Shown piece by piece: positions 32,375 to 39,576 of a stretch of 64,000 bases of DNA (position 1 is its first letter; each line of letters starts with the position of its first letter). The position numbers and the translations under genes are program-made. This DNA is from a bacterium (lineage in GTDB: Bacteria; Krumholzibacteriota; Krumholzibacteriia; LZORAL124-64-63). The stretch lies in NCBI GenBank assembly GCA_024231905.1, contig JAAEQC010000057.1:62001-126000 (forward strand). Reading direction: 5' to 3'. The notes beneath the pieces were generated by a model. That model saw only the letters and a program-made list of their open reading frames with translations, did not search any database and was not told the origin of the DNA.

Positions 32375-34999
32375 CTAGGCGGTGGCCTTGGGCGGGGTGC
32401 CCAGGGACTTTTCTTCGCACATGACGCCCGACGGGCTGTCCCACCAGGTGACCAGGCCGGTCTCGAAGCGATCGAGGGGGTAGCCGTTCTTGCGCGGCAC
32501 CGCGCGGACGGTGTAGCCGCGGCGACCTGCCCGCACGCAGGGGATCGTGCCCGTGAAGACGACGCCGTCGTCGCGGACCTCTCCGGCCAACAGGGGTGTC
32601 GTGTCGCCGTCGACGATGTAGCCCGTGGGGTCGAGGGCCCCGTGGTAGGTCTCCACCAGCACCTCGTCCACCGGCAGGCCGTTCAGGTCCACCAGGGCGC
32701 GCACCTGCAGGGAAGTGCCCATGGGCTGGGCTTCGTCGGGGGCCTCCTCGACGCACCGGACCAGCACGCCCGGCCAGAGGTCGGTCACCCGGTTGCGCCA
32801 CTGGGCCAGCTCATGGGCGCGGCCGTGGTCGTCGCCGGTCAGCCGGACCCGGTTCTCCAGACAGGGCACGTAGAAGCGTTTGGTGTACTCCTCGACCATG
32901 CGGTTGGTGTTGAATTCGGCGTTGGCCGTTCGCATGGAGTTCTTCATGACCCGGGTCCACTCGCGGGGTACGTCGTCGCTGCTGCGTTCGTAGAACGCGG
33001 GCACGATCTCCTTCTCGAGCAGGTCGTATATCGCCGTGCTCTCCACGTCGTCCTGGTATTCTTCGTTCTCGAACTCGTCTTCCGCGCCGGCACCGATGGC
33101 CCAACCGTTGTCGCGCTCGTAGCCCTCGCACCACCAACCGTCCAGCACCGAGAGGTTCATGCCGCCGTTGGGCGGGACCTTCATGCCGCTGGTGCCCGAG
33201 GCCTCCAAGGGGCGGCGCGGCGTATTCAGCCAGATGTCCACGCCCTGCACCAGGTAGCGCGCCACCTCGATGTTGTAGTTCTCCACGAAGACGATGCGGT
33301 TGCGGAATTCCTCGCGGTTCGACAGCTCGACGATCTCGCGGATCAGATCCTTGCCGGGGCGGTCATGGGGGTGGGCCTTGCCCGCGAAGATGATCTGCAC
33401 CGGACGTTCAAGGTCGTTGAGGATGGCGGCCAGGCGCACCGGATCGCTGAGGATGAGGTTGGCCCGTTTGTAGGTAGCGAAGCGGCGGGCGAAACCGATG
33501 GTCAGGGCCTCGGGGTCGAGCACCTGGGTCGCCCGGCGGACCCTCGCCCGGTTGGCGCCGCGATGCTTCATCTGGTCGCGCAGGCGCCGCCGCACGAAGC
33601 CCACGAGGCGCTCGCGCATGCGCTCGTGGGAGCGCCACAGTTCCGCGTCCGGGATCTGATCGACCCGGTCCCACAAGGAGCGATTCGTGGGCTCTTCGTA
33701 CCAGCGCGGGCCCAGGTAGCGCTCGTAGAGGCGGGCGATCTCCGAGCACAGCCAGCTGCGGGTGTGGATGCCGTTGGTCACGTAGGCGATGGGGATCTCG
33801 TTCTTGGGCACGGCCGGCCACACACGTTGCCACATGGCCCGCGACACGTGGCCGTGCAGTTCGCTCACGCCGTTGGCAAAGCGGCTCAGGCGCAGGGCCA
33901 GGACGGTCATGCAGAAGGACTCGCGCTTGTCGGCGGGATTCTCGCGACCCAGGCCCAGTAGGACGTCCAGGGGCAGGCCCAGCTCCCCGGCCTTGTCCTT
34001 CAGGTACTTCTCCACGAGATCGGAGGAGAAACGGTCGTTCCCCGCCGGCACCGGCGTGTGGGTGGTGAAGACGTTCGTGGCCCGCACGACCTCGAAGGCC
34101 GTGTCGTAGTCGAGTCCCCGTTCCTTCATGAGCAGGTTGATGCGCTCGAGGCCGAGGAAGGCGGAATGGCCCTCGTTGAGGTGGCAGATGTCCGGCTCCA
34201 GGCCCAGGGTCATCAGGGCGCGCAGGCCGCCGATGCCCAGCAGGATCTCCTGGCGAATGCGCATGTCGTCGCCGCCGCTGTAGAGCTTGTTGGTGAGTTC
34301 CCGGTCCTCGGCGGTGTTCTCAGGCAGGTTCGTGTCGAGCAGAAACAGGGGATTGCGGCCCACTTGTACCCGCCAGATACGGGCGATCACGGCGCGTCCC
34401 GGGTAGTGGACCGTGATCGTCACCGGTTTACCCTCCGGGTTCCGTTCCAGGCTCATGGACATGTTGTAGAAGTCGTTTTGCGGGTACTGTTCCATCTGCC
34501 AGCCCTCGTGATTCAAGTACTGCTTGAAGTACCCGGACTGGTAGGCCAGGCCCACGCCGACCAGGGGCAGGCCAAGGTCGGAGGCAGACTTGAGATGGTC
34601 GCCCGCCAGGATGCCCAGGCCGCCCGAGTACAGGGGCAGGGATTCGTGCAGTCCGAACTCGAAGGAGAAATAGCCGATGCGGCGCCCCACCAGCTCGCCG
34701 TGCTCGGCGGTGAACCAGTTGGGCATGGCCAGGTAGCGTTCCAGATCCGTGCGGACGCGCTCCAGGTGGGACAGGAAGGCCGAGTCCTTCTCCAGCTCGT
34801 GGATGCGTTCGGCCGGCAGGGCGCCCAACACTGCGATGGGATTGCCACTGTGCTTGTCCCACAGGTCCGGATCCACACGGCGCAGCAGGGTAATGGCCTC
34901 CACATTCCAGGTCCACCACAGGTTGCGCGCGATCTCGAGCAGGGGCTGGAGGGGCTCGGGAAGGTTCGGACTCACCACGAATTTCCGGATCGCGGGCAT
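32375..34999 (-). CDS. glgP: Alpha-glucan (glycogen/maltodextrin) phosphorylase
   Basis: An 874-residue GT35 enzyme of the short bacterial/archaeal type that releases glucose 1-phosphate from alpha-1,4-glucans. Matches are GYFSFEFGLHESLPLYSGGLGILAGDHLKSASDLG (about 108-142), HLNEGHSAFLGLER, TTHTPVPAGNDRF and ITNGIHTRSW-like VTNGIHTRSW. The C-terminal PLP site reads EASGTSGMKVPPNGGMNLSVLDGWW, with the PLP lysine in SGMK. FARRFATYKRANL and FAGKAHPHD are also conserved. A C-terminal beta-rich extension of about 150 residues is typical of this subgroup. No other glycogen gene is near. A divergent promoter pair lies upstream. Confidence 0.94.
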   Translation of the reverse strand: MPAIRKFVVSPNLPEPLQPLLEIARNLWWTWNVEAITLLRRVDPDLWDKHSGNPIAVLGALPAERIHELEKDSAFLSHLERVRTDLERYLAMPNWFTAEHGELVGRRIGYFSFEFGLHESLPLYSGGLGILAGDHLKSASDLGLPLVGVGLAYQSGYFKQYLNHEGWQMEQYPQNDFYNMSMSLERNPEGKPVTITVHYPGRAVIARIWRVQVGRNPLFLLDTNLPENTAEDRELTNKLYSGGDDMRIRQEILLGIGGLRALMTLGLEPDICHLNEGHSAFLGLERINLLMKERGLDYDTAFEVVRATNVFTTHTPVPAGNDRFSSDLVEKYLKDKAGELGLPLDVLLGLGRENPADKRESFCMTVLALRLSRFANGVSELHGHVSRAMWQRVWPAVPKNEIPIAYVTNGIHTRSWLCSEIARLYERYLGPRWYEEPTNRSLWDRVDQIPDAELWRSHERMRERLVGFVRRRLRDQMKHRGANRARVRRATQVLDPEALTIGFARRFATYKRANLILSDPVRLAAILNDLERPVQIIFAGKAHPHDRPGKDLIREIVELSNREEFRNRIVFVENYNIEVARYLVQGVDIWLNTPRRPLEASGTSGMKVPPNGGMNLSVLDGWWCEGYERDNGWAIGAGAEDEFENEEYQDDVESTAIYDLLEKEIVPAFYERSSDDVPREWTRVMKNSMRTANAEFNTNRMVEEYTKRFYVPCLENRVRLTGDDHGRAHELAQWRNRVTDLWPGVLVRCVEEAPDEAQPMGTSLQVRALVDLNGLPVDEVLVETYHGALDPTGYIVDGDTTPLLAGEVRDDGVVFTGTIPCVRAGRRGYTVRAVPRKNGYPLDRFETGLVTWWDSPSGVMCEEKSLGTPPKATA

Positions 35000-35055
35000 G
35001 ACTCACTCCTCGGCACCGGAGGGTGCGCATGGGTGGCGGCGGCGGGGGACGCGGA

Positions 35056-35085
35056 ATTGACGGCGACCCGTCCGACGCCCTATAA
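35056..35085 (+). promoter_or_regulatory. Candidate sigma-70 promoter for the rhodanese/methyltransferase gene
   Basis: TTGACG (35056-35061), 18-base spacer and TATAAG (35080-35085); both boxes match 5 of 6 consensus bases. Its -10 overlaps that of the divergent glgP promoter, so RNA polymerase can occupy only one at a time. Confidence 0.55.
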
Positions 35086-35107
35086 GAGCAGGGTTGGACC
35101 CGACCAA
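35078..35107 (-). promoter_or_regulatory. Candidate sigma-70 promoter for glgP
   Basis: On the minus strand: TTGGTC (35107-35102), 18-base spacer and TATAGG (35083-35078), about 80 bases before glgP. Its -10 box shares bases with the -10 box of the divergent promoter at 35056-35085. Confidence 0.4.
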
Positions 35108-35187
35108 TGTAGCTGCCCGACTGCCGTCGTGGCAACCATATCCCATGGGCCCGTCCCGCACGCCGCGGGATCGGCCGGAGGTCGTTC

Positions 35188-36069
35188 TTGTCTCCTGCTT
35201 CCGGTAAAGGGAACCCCGATATCGGCGCCTGGGCGGACTTGCTGAGCGAATTCGTCCTGGATGTGCGGTCGCCGGCCGCTTTCGCCGCCGGCCACCTGCG
35301 CGGAGCCGCTTCGCATCCCTGGCCCGGGGACGCCGGGGCCCGGCCCGGGTCCTGGCTGTCCTCGGTCTACCTGCCTCCCCGGCACGAACCCCTGCTGGTA
35401 ACGGCCGGGGACGCGGCCTCCCTGGCTGCCGTGCTCGCGGACCTGCGGGGCCGGGAACGTCTGGTCCAAGGCCTGGTTCTCGACCGCCCAGCGCTGGCGA
35501 CCTGCCCGCCAACGTTGCTGGCTGTGGGACCGGATTCCGGCGTGCTGTGGCGACCCCCGCCCTGGTTGGAGGACCATGCGGACCTGCTGCCGCCGGCGAT
35601 CCTGGGGCCGGCCGTGGATCTGGGTTGCGGCAGTGGGCGGGCTGCCGTGTGGCTCGCCCGGCGCGGGTACGACGTCACCGGTATCGACCACCAGCCCGAG
35701 GCCCTGGAACTGGGGCGGCTCCTGGCCGCCGACGCCGGCCGCCCCTGCCGCTTCGTCGCGGCGGATCTCCGTCCGTCATCCGCCTGGCCGCCGGGACCCT
35801 GGGCGCTGCTCCTGAATTTCCGTTTCCTGCTGCAGGACATGCTGGCGGAGATGGCCGGGCGCCTGCAGCCGGGCGGCGTCGCCGTAGTGCGCACTTTCCG
35901 GGACGCGCCGGGTTGGACGGGGCCGCCACGGCGCCGGCACCGGCTGGAGCGGGGGGAATTGCTGCGCATCTTCGACCGGGGGAGATTCGAGGTTCTGGCC
36001 CATGCCGAGGACTTCGATGGGGACGGGCGTCCCGCCGCGGGTATTGTCGCCAGACGTCGTATTTCTTGA
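35188..36069 (+). CDS. Rhodanese-like / SAM methyltransferase fusion protein
   Basis: A 293-residue fusion. Residues 1-120 resemble a rhodanese domain: EFVLDVRSPAAFAAGHLRGAASHPW is the CH2A-like start. At the expected active-site loop near residues 100-115 (LDRPALATCPPTLL) there is one Cys but no clear CxxxxxR loop, so sulfurtransferase activity is doubtful. The second half is a class I methyltransferase: AVDLGCGSGRAAVWLARRGYDVTGIDHQPEAL (motif I and the acidic residue), FVAADLRP and GRLQPGGVAVVRTF. The TTG start at 35188 has GGAGG six bases upstream. Fusions of this type occur in tellurite/thiol-type methyltransferases; substrate unknown. Confidence 0.72.
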   Translation: MSPASGKGNPDIGAWADLLSEFVLDVRSPAAFAAGHLRGAASHPWPGDAGARPGSWLSSVYLPPRHEPLLVTAGDAASLAAVLADLRGRERLVQGLVLDRPALATCPPTLLAVGPDSGVLWRPPPWLEDHADLLPPAILGPAVDLGCGSGRAAVWLARRGYDVTGIDHQPEALELGRLLAADAGRPCRFVAADLRPSSAWPPGPWALLLNFRFLLQDMLAEMAGRLQPGGVAVVRTFRDAPGWTGPPRRRHRLERGELLRIFDRGRFEVLAHAEDFDGDGRPAAGIVARRRIS

Positions 36070-36083
36070 GATTCGGCGCCGCT

Positions 36084-37814
36084 CTACTTCAGCAGCGTGA
36101 TCTTCACCTGGGAATTGGCGTTCTCGCCCTGCACCCGCACCATGTATACCCCCGCTGACACCACACGTCCGGCGCGGTCCCGTCCGTTCCAGGGCTCCTC
36201 GTGGGAGCCTTCGGGGAGGGTCGCGTCCAGGAGGATCCGCACGAGTTGCCCGTGCAGATCATGGATGGTCACGCGCACCCGCTGGCGGCGGGGCAGTTCG
36301 AAGGCCACGTTGGTCTGGGGGTTGAAGGGGTTGGGCCAGGCGCGCACGGGAATCCCGGTCATGGCCGGGATCTCCGGCACCAGGTCGCCGCCCGTGTCCT
36401 GCAGCAGGGCCCACTCTTCATTCTCGGTCTTGCTGTACAGCCGGATGCGGATGTCGGCCTTGGTTCCCGACGGCAACTCCTGGACACCGGTGTAACCATC
36501 GTCCCGACCCTGGGCGAAGACGACCTCTCGCTCCACCTCGTTGGATGTCCAGGTGAGCCGGAACCACTGATTATAAGGATCCTCGTCGGCCCGCCACCGT
36601 ACCACGAGCCGGCTGCCGCTGCGGGCGGTCTCGAAGCCCGTGATCAACGGATCGCCGCTCTCGCAACCGGGGGTCCAGGCGCCCAGGACGCCACAGATGG
36701 CGTCGGCATAGGGGGATTCTGCGGTCAGGTGGTAGCGCGTGCCCATGTCGTCATCCCGCGAGCAGAACGCCGGATCGGCGTCGTAGATGCCGGCGCTTTC
36801 CCCGTCGAGAGTGCCCTGGTACGGCCCCCCGGTGTTGCCGTGGAAGCCGGCGCAGGCCACCAGGGGTTCACTGCTGTCCCGGGCGGCGAGGCCGGCGCCG
36901 CTGTTGTCCACCACGAGGGAAGAGATGAGGCGCGGGGCACTGCCGATGCTGAACACGCCGGCGCCCTCGACGGCGGAATCGTTGGCCACCAGGGTGCAGT
37001 GCTCGATGCTGATGCCCGAGCCCTGGAAGGCGCCGATGGCCCCTCCGTACCGGGCCCTGTTTCCCTGGAAGGTGCAGCCCAGGAAGCGTGGGGCGGCCGT
37101 GAAGTCGGCGTAGGCGCCGCCGCCGAAGCCCAGTTCGGCAGTGGCGACATTGTCCACGAAACGGCAGCCGGTGAATTCGGGTTCGGCGCCGCCCCGGTTG
37201 GACAGGGCGCCGCCCCAGGCGGCCCGGTTGCCGCTGAAGGCGCATTGGTAGAAACGGGGGGAGGAGCCGTAGCTCACGTCGATGGCGCCGCCGCCCTTGA
37301 CCGCCACGTTGTCCGTGAAGACGCACTGGCTGAAGCGCGCCGGACTGTCCACGCAACGGATGGCGCCGCCGTGGGCGTCGGCCTCGTTGGCGGTGAAGTT
37401 GCAGTTCTGGACCACGACCTCGCTGTTGATGATGAACAGGGCGCCGCCACTGCGCAGGTTGGCGCTCTCTCCAGTGGCGCTACCGCGGCGGAAGGTCAGG
37501 TTCTGGATGGTCACGGGGGCCGTCAGGTGCCGGGCCGTGAGGATGCGTCCCCGGTTCTCGCCGTCCAGGACCACATCTGCGGCGCTGGCGCCCAGGCCGC
37601 GCAGGGTCACACCGGGAGGCACCATGAGCCCGGTCGTGGGGTACACGCCGGGCTGGATCTCGATCACGTCGCCGGGGCGGGCAGCCGCTACGGCGGTGAC
37701 CACGTCAGCGTGGTCGCTGGGAACCTGGAGGACCGTGGCCTGGGCCGTGGACAGCAGAAGCAGCCCCAGCAGCGTGGTGGTCACGGTCGTTGTTCCGCGG
37801 GGAAATCGGGGCAA
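36084..37814 (-). CDS. Secreted right-handed beta-helix protein with C-terminal FlgD-Ig-like domain
   Basis: A 576-residue exported protein. The signal peptide (TTTLLGLLLLSTAQA) is followed by a DUF1565/NosD-type parallel beta-helix. It begins with VLQVPSDHADVVTAVAAARPGDVIEIQPGVY and continues as repeated rungs such as GGALFIINSEVVVQNCNFTANEADAHGGAI and GGAIGAFQGSGISIEHCTLVAND. After a fibronectin-like spacer comes the C-terminal module AWPNPFNPQTNVAFELP...PWNGRDRAGRVVSAGVYMVRV. A Cys, Gly and Asn ladder marks each coil. Such proteins bind or cleave polysaccharides, but no catalytic set is recognisable. TTG 37814 is preferred since AGGAAGGA lies just upstream. Confidence 0.85.
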   Translation of the reverse strand: MPRFPRGTTTVTTTLLGLLLLSTAQATVLQVPSDHADVVTAVAAARPGDVIEIQPGVYPTTGLMVPPGVTLRGLGASAADVVLDGENRGRILTARHLTAPVTIQNLTFRRGSATGESANLRSGGALFIINSEVVVQNCNFTANEADAHGGAIRCVDSPARFSQCVFTDNVAVKGGGAIDVSYGSSPRFYQCAFSGNRAAWGGALSNRGGAEPEFTGCRFVDNVATAELGFGGGAYADFTAAPRFLGCTFQGNRARYGGAIGAFQGSGISIEHCTLVANDSAVEGAGVFSIGSAPRLISSLVVDNSGAGLAARDSSEPLVACAGFHGNTGGPYQGTLDGESAGIYDADPAFCSRDDDMGTRYHLTAESPYADAICGVLGAWTPGCESGDPLITGFETARSGSRLVVRWRADEDPYNQWFRLTWTSNEVEREVVFAQGRDDGYTGVQELPSGTKADIRIRLYSKTENEEWALLQDTGGDLVPEIPAMTGIPVRAWPNPFNPQTNVAFELPRRQRVRVTIHDLHGQLVRILLDATLPEGSHEEPWNGRDRAGRVVSAGVYMVRVQGENANSQVKITLLK

Positions 37815-37883
37815 TCCGGAATCCTTCCTTGGCGATCAGTTGGCCGGCCGCCTCCCTGCTTGACGGGGCCGCGCCACGGATGC

Positions 37884-37913
37884 AATATGCGGTCCACGCC
37901 AAAGTCTGCGCAA
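37884..37913 (-). promoter_or_regulatory. Candidate promoter for the beta-helix gene
   Basis: On the minus strand: TTGCGC (37913-37908), 18-base spacer and CATATT (37889-37884). The -10 lies in CCGCATATTGC, which recurs exactly in the citF promoter at 386-396. Confidence 0.4.
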
Positions 37914-37979
37914 TATTGAAATCGTCCGGGAAAAGTGGTTTTTAAGGCTGAATTCGGGAATTCGACAGCCACTATCGTT

Positions 37980-38008
37980 TTGCGCCGCGGGTGTGATGAC
38001 GGTATACT
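37980..38008 (+). promoter_or_regulatory. Candidate sigma-70 promoter for the FnIII-like gene
   Basis: TTGCGC (37980-37985), 17-base spacer and TATACT (38003-38008), about 55 bases before the ATG at 38063. The -10 box matches 5 of 6 consensus bases; the -35 is weak. Confidence 0.5.
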
Positions 38009-38062
38009 CGTAGATGTCACGATGTTGGAGAGAATGGTTCAACCATCTCCGGAAGGACCGCC

Positions 38063-38428
38063 ATGAACGACAAGCGCAGTTTTTTTTCGGACGGAATCGG
38101 TTTGATAGCGCTGGTCGCCGTCCTTCTGGTCGCCGCCGCAGGGTTGAATTCTGTCCAGGCGCAGGAAAAAGTGACGAGCAATTGGCGCTTTTCGTGGACG
38201 GCGCCGACCTACGGAACGCCGCCCTCCTACTACGTGGCGCAGATCCGGCGGGACGGGACCGAGGTCCAGACCCTCACCCACATCGGTTCGACGACCTTGA
38301 ACATCGCCGCCGAGTTCGGCCACGACTACGAGATCCGGGTCGCCGCCGTGGACGCCCTGGAGCGCCAAGGCCCGTTCTCCGGGTGGAGCGAACGGACCAC
38401 CAACGAACTGGTCACGCCACGACTGTAG
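38063..38428 (+). CDS. Small secreted protein with a fibronectin type III-like domain
   Basis: A 121-residue protein with a signal peptide or anchor (GIGLIALVAVLLVAAAGLNSVQA). It has a single domain of about 85 residues with the FnIII pattern: WRFSWTAPTYGTPPSYYVAQI, then TTLNIAAEFGHDYEIRVAAVDALERQGPFSGWSERTT. The conserved Trp, Tyr and the YEIRVAAVD G-strand support the fold. The N-terminal charged region (MNDKRSFFSDG) is longer than usual for a signal peptide. It is divergent from the beta-helix gene; both may share surface roles, but this is inference. Confidence 0.75.
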   Translation: MNDKRSFFSDGIGLIALVAVLLVAAAGLNSVQAQEKVTSNWRFSWTAPTYGTPPSYYVAQIRRDGTEVQTLTHIGSTTLNIAAEFGHDYEIRVAAVDALERQGPFSGWSERTTNELVTPRL

Positions 38429-38520
38429 CGGTCCCGACATTCTTGTGACCGGGTAGGACCCAGCGCTCTCTCCCAGGACCATGACCGGCCCGTCCCACCG
38501 GACGGCGCCTGGAGGCCGCC

Positions 38521-39576
38521 GTGCAGATCGGCATCATCGGTGTGAAGTTCACCGGCAAGACCACCCTCTTCAACGTCATCACCGGCGCCGACCAGCCCAC
38601 TGGGCAGGGCGGGGTCGAACCGCACCTGGCGGTGGGCAAGGTGCCCGACTCGCGGCTGGAGGTGTTGACGGGCATGTACGCGCCCAAGCGCACGGTCCAC
38701 GCTTCCATCGAGTGGGTCGACGTGCCCGGTTTCGAGGGGGGCGCCGGTCCCGACGGCAGCCGCGAGGCCACGCGCTTCCTGGAGCACGGCCGCAAGGTGG
38801 ACGCCCTGGCCCAGGTGGTGCGCTGCTTCGACGGCGGCTACGGTCCGTCCGATCCCGAAGGCGAACTGGAGACCCTGGCCCTGGAGCTGGGTCTGGCCGA
38901 CCTGCAGGTGGTCGAGAACCGCATCGAGCGTCTGGAAAAGGAGAAGGCCCGTATGGGCAAGGTGGCGAATCTCCTGGAGCCGCCCCTCTTCGAGCGCCTG
39001 CGTGAGCAGTTGGAGAACGACCGCCCCTTGCGCGATCTGGAGCTGAATGTCGACGAGGAGAAGATCATCACGGGCTACACCTTCCTCACGCGCAAGCCCA
39101 TGATCGTGGTGCTGAACCACGCCGAGGGCGAGGACGCTCCCGCCGCCGCCGCCGAGACCGCCCGCGCGGCCGGGGCCGAGGTCGTGTCCGTGTGCGCCGC
39201 CATGGAGGAGGAGATCGCCCAGCTCGAGCCCGAGGAGGCGGCCGAGTTCCTGGCCGACCTGGGCGAGGACGAGCCTGCCGCCCACCGCATGATCCGCGCC
39301 TCCTACGGCGCCCTGGATCTGCAGAGCTTCTTCACCGTCGGTCCCGACGAGTGCCGGGCCTGGACCGTGCGCCGCGGCGCCACGGCTCCCGAGGCGGCGG
39401 GCCGAATCCACAGCGATCTGGAACGGGGTTTCATCCGCGCCGAGACCGTGGCCTACGACGAACTGGTGGCCGCCGGTTCCCACGCCGCCGCCAAGGCCGC
39501 CAACCAGGTGCGCCTGGAGGGCAAGGGTTACCTGGTCCAGGATGGCGACATTCTCGAGATCCGGTTCAGCGTGTGA
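38521..39576 (+). CDS. ychF: Divergent YchF/OLA1-family GTPase or ATPase
   Basis: A 351-residue P-loop protein of the Obg/YchF family, slightly shorter than E. coli YchF (363). The G1 loop is GVKFTGKTT in place of the usual GLPNVGKST. The G3 region is DVPGFEGG. The specificity loop reads LNHAE, so the fourth position is NxxE as in YchF, which prefers ATP, instead of NKxD. A long coiled helical segment (residues 140-180) and a C-terminal TGS-type domain (FFTVGPDECRAWTVRRGATAPEAAGRIHSDLERGFIRAET) are present. GTG 38521 has GGAGG five bases upstream. YchF binds ribosomes and is a stress regulator; here the altered P-loop suggests a separate subgroup. Its stop overlaps the next gene. Confidence 0.8.
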   Translation: MQIGIIGVKFTGKTTLFNVITGADQPTGQGGVEPHLAVGKVPDSRLEVLTGMYAPKRTVHASIEWVDVPGFEGGAGPDGSREATRFLEHGRKVDALAQVVRCFDGGYGPSDPEGELETLALELGLADLQVVENRIERLEKEKARMGKVANLLEPPLFERLREQLENDRPLRDLELNVDEEKIITGYTFLTRKPMIVVLNHAEGEDAPAAAAETARAAGAEVVSVCAAMEEEIAQLEPEEAAEFLADLGEDEPAAHRMIRASYGALDLQSFFTVGPDECRAWTVRRGATAPEAAGRIHSDLERGFIRAETVAYDELVAAGSHAAAKAANQVRLEGKGYLVQDGDILEIRFSV

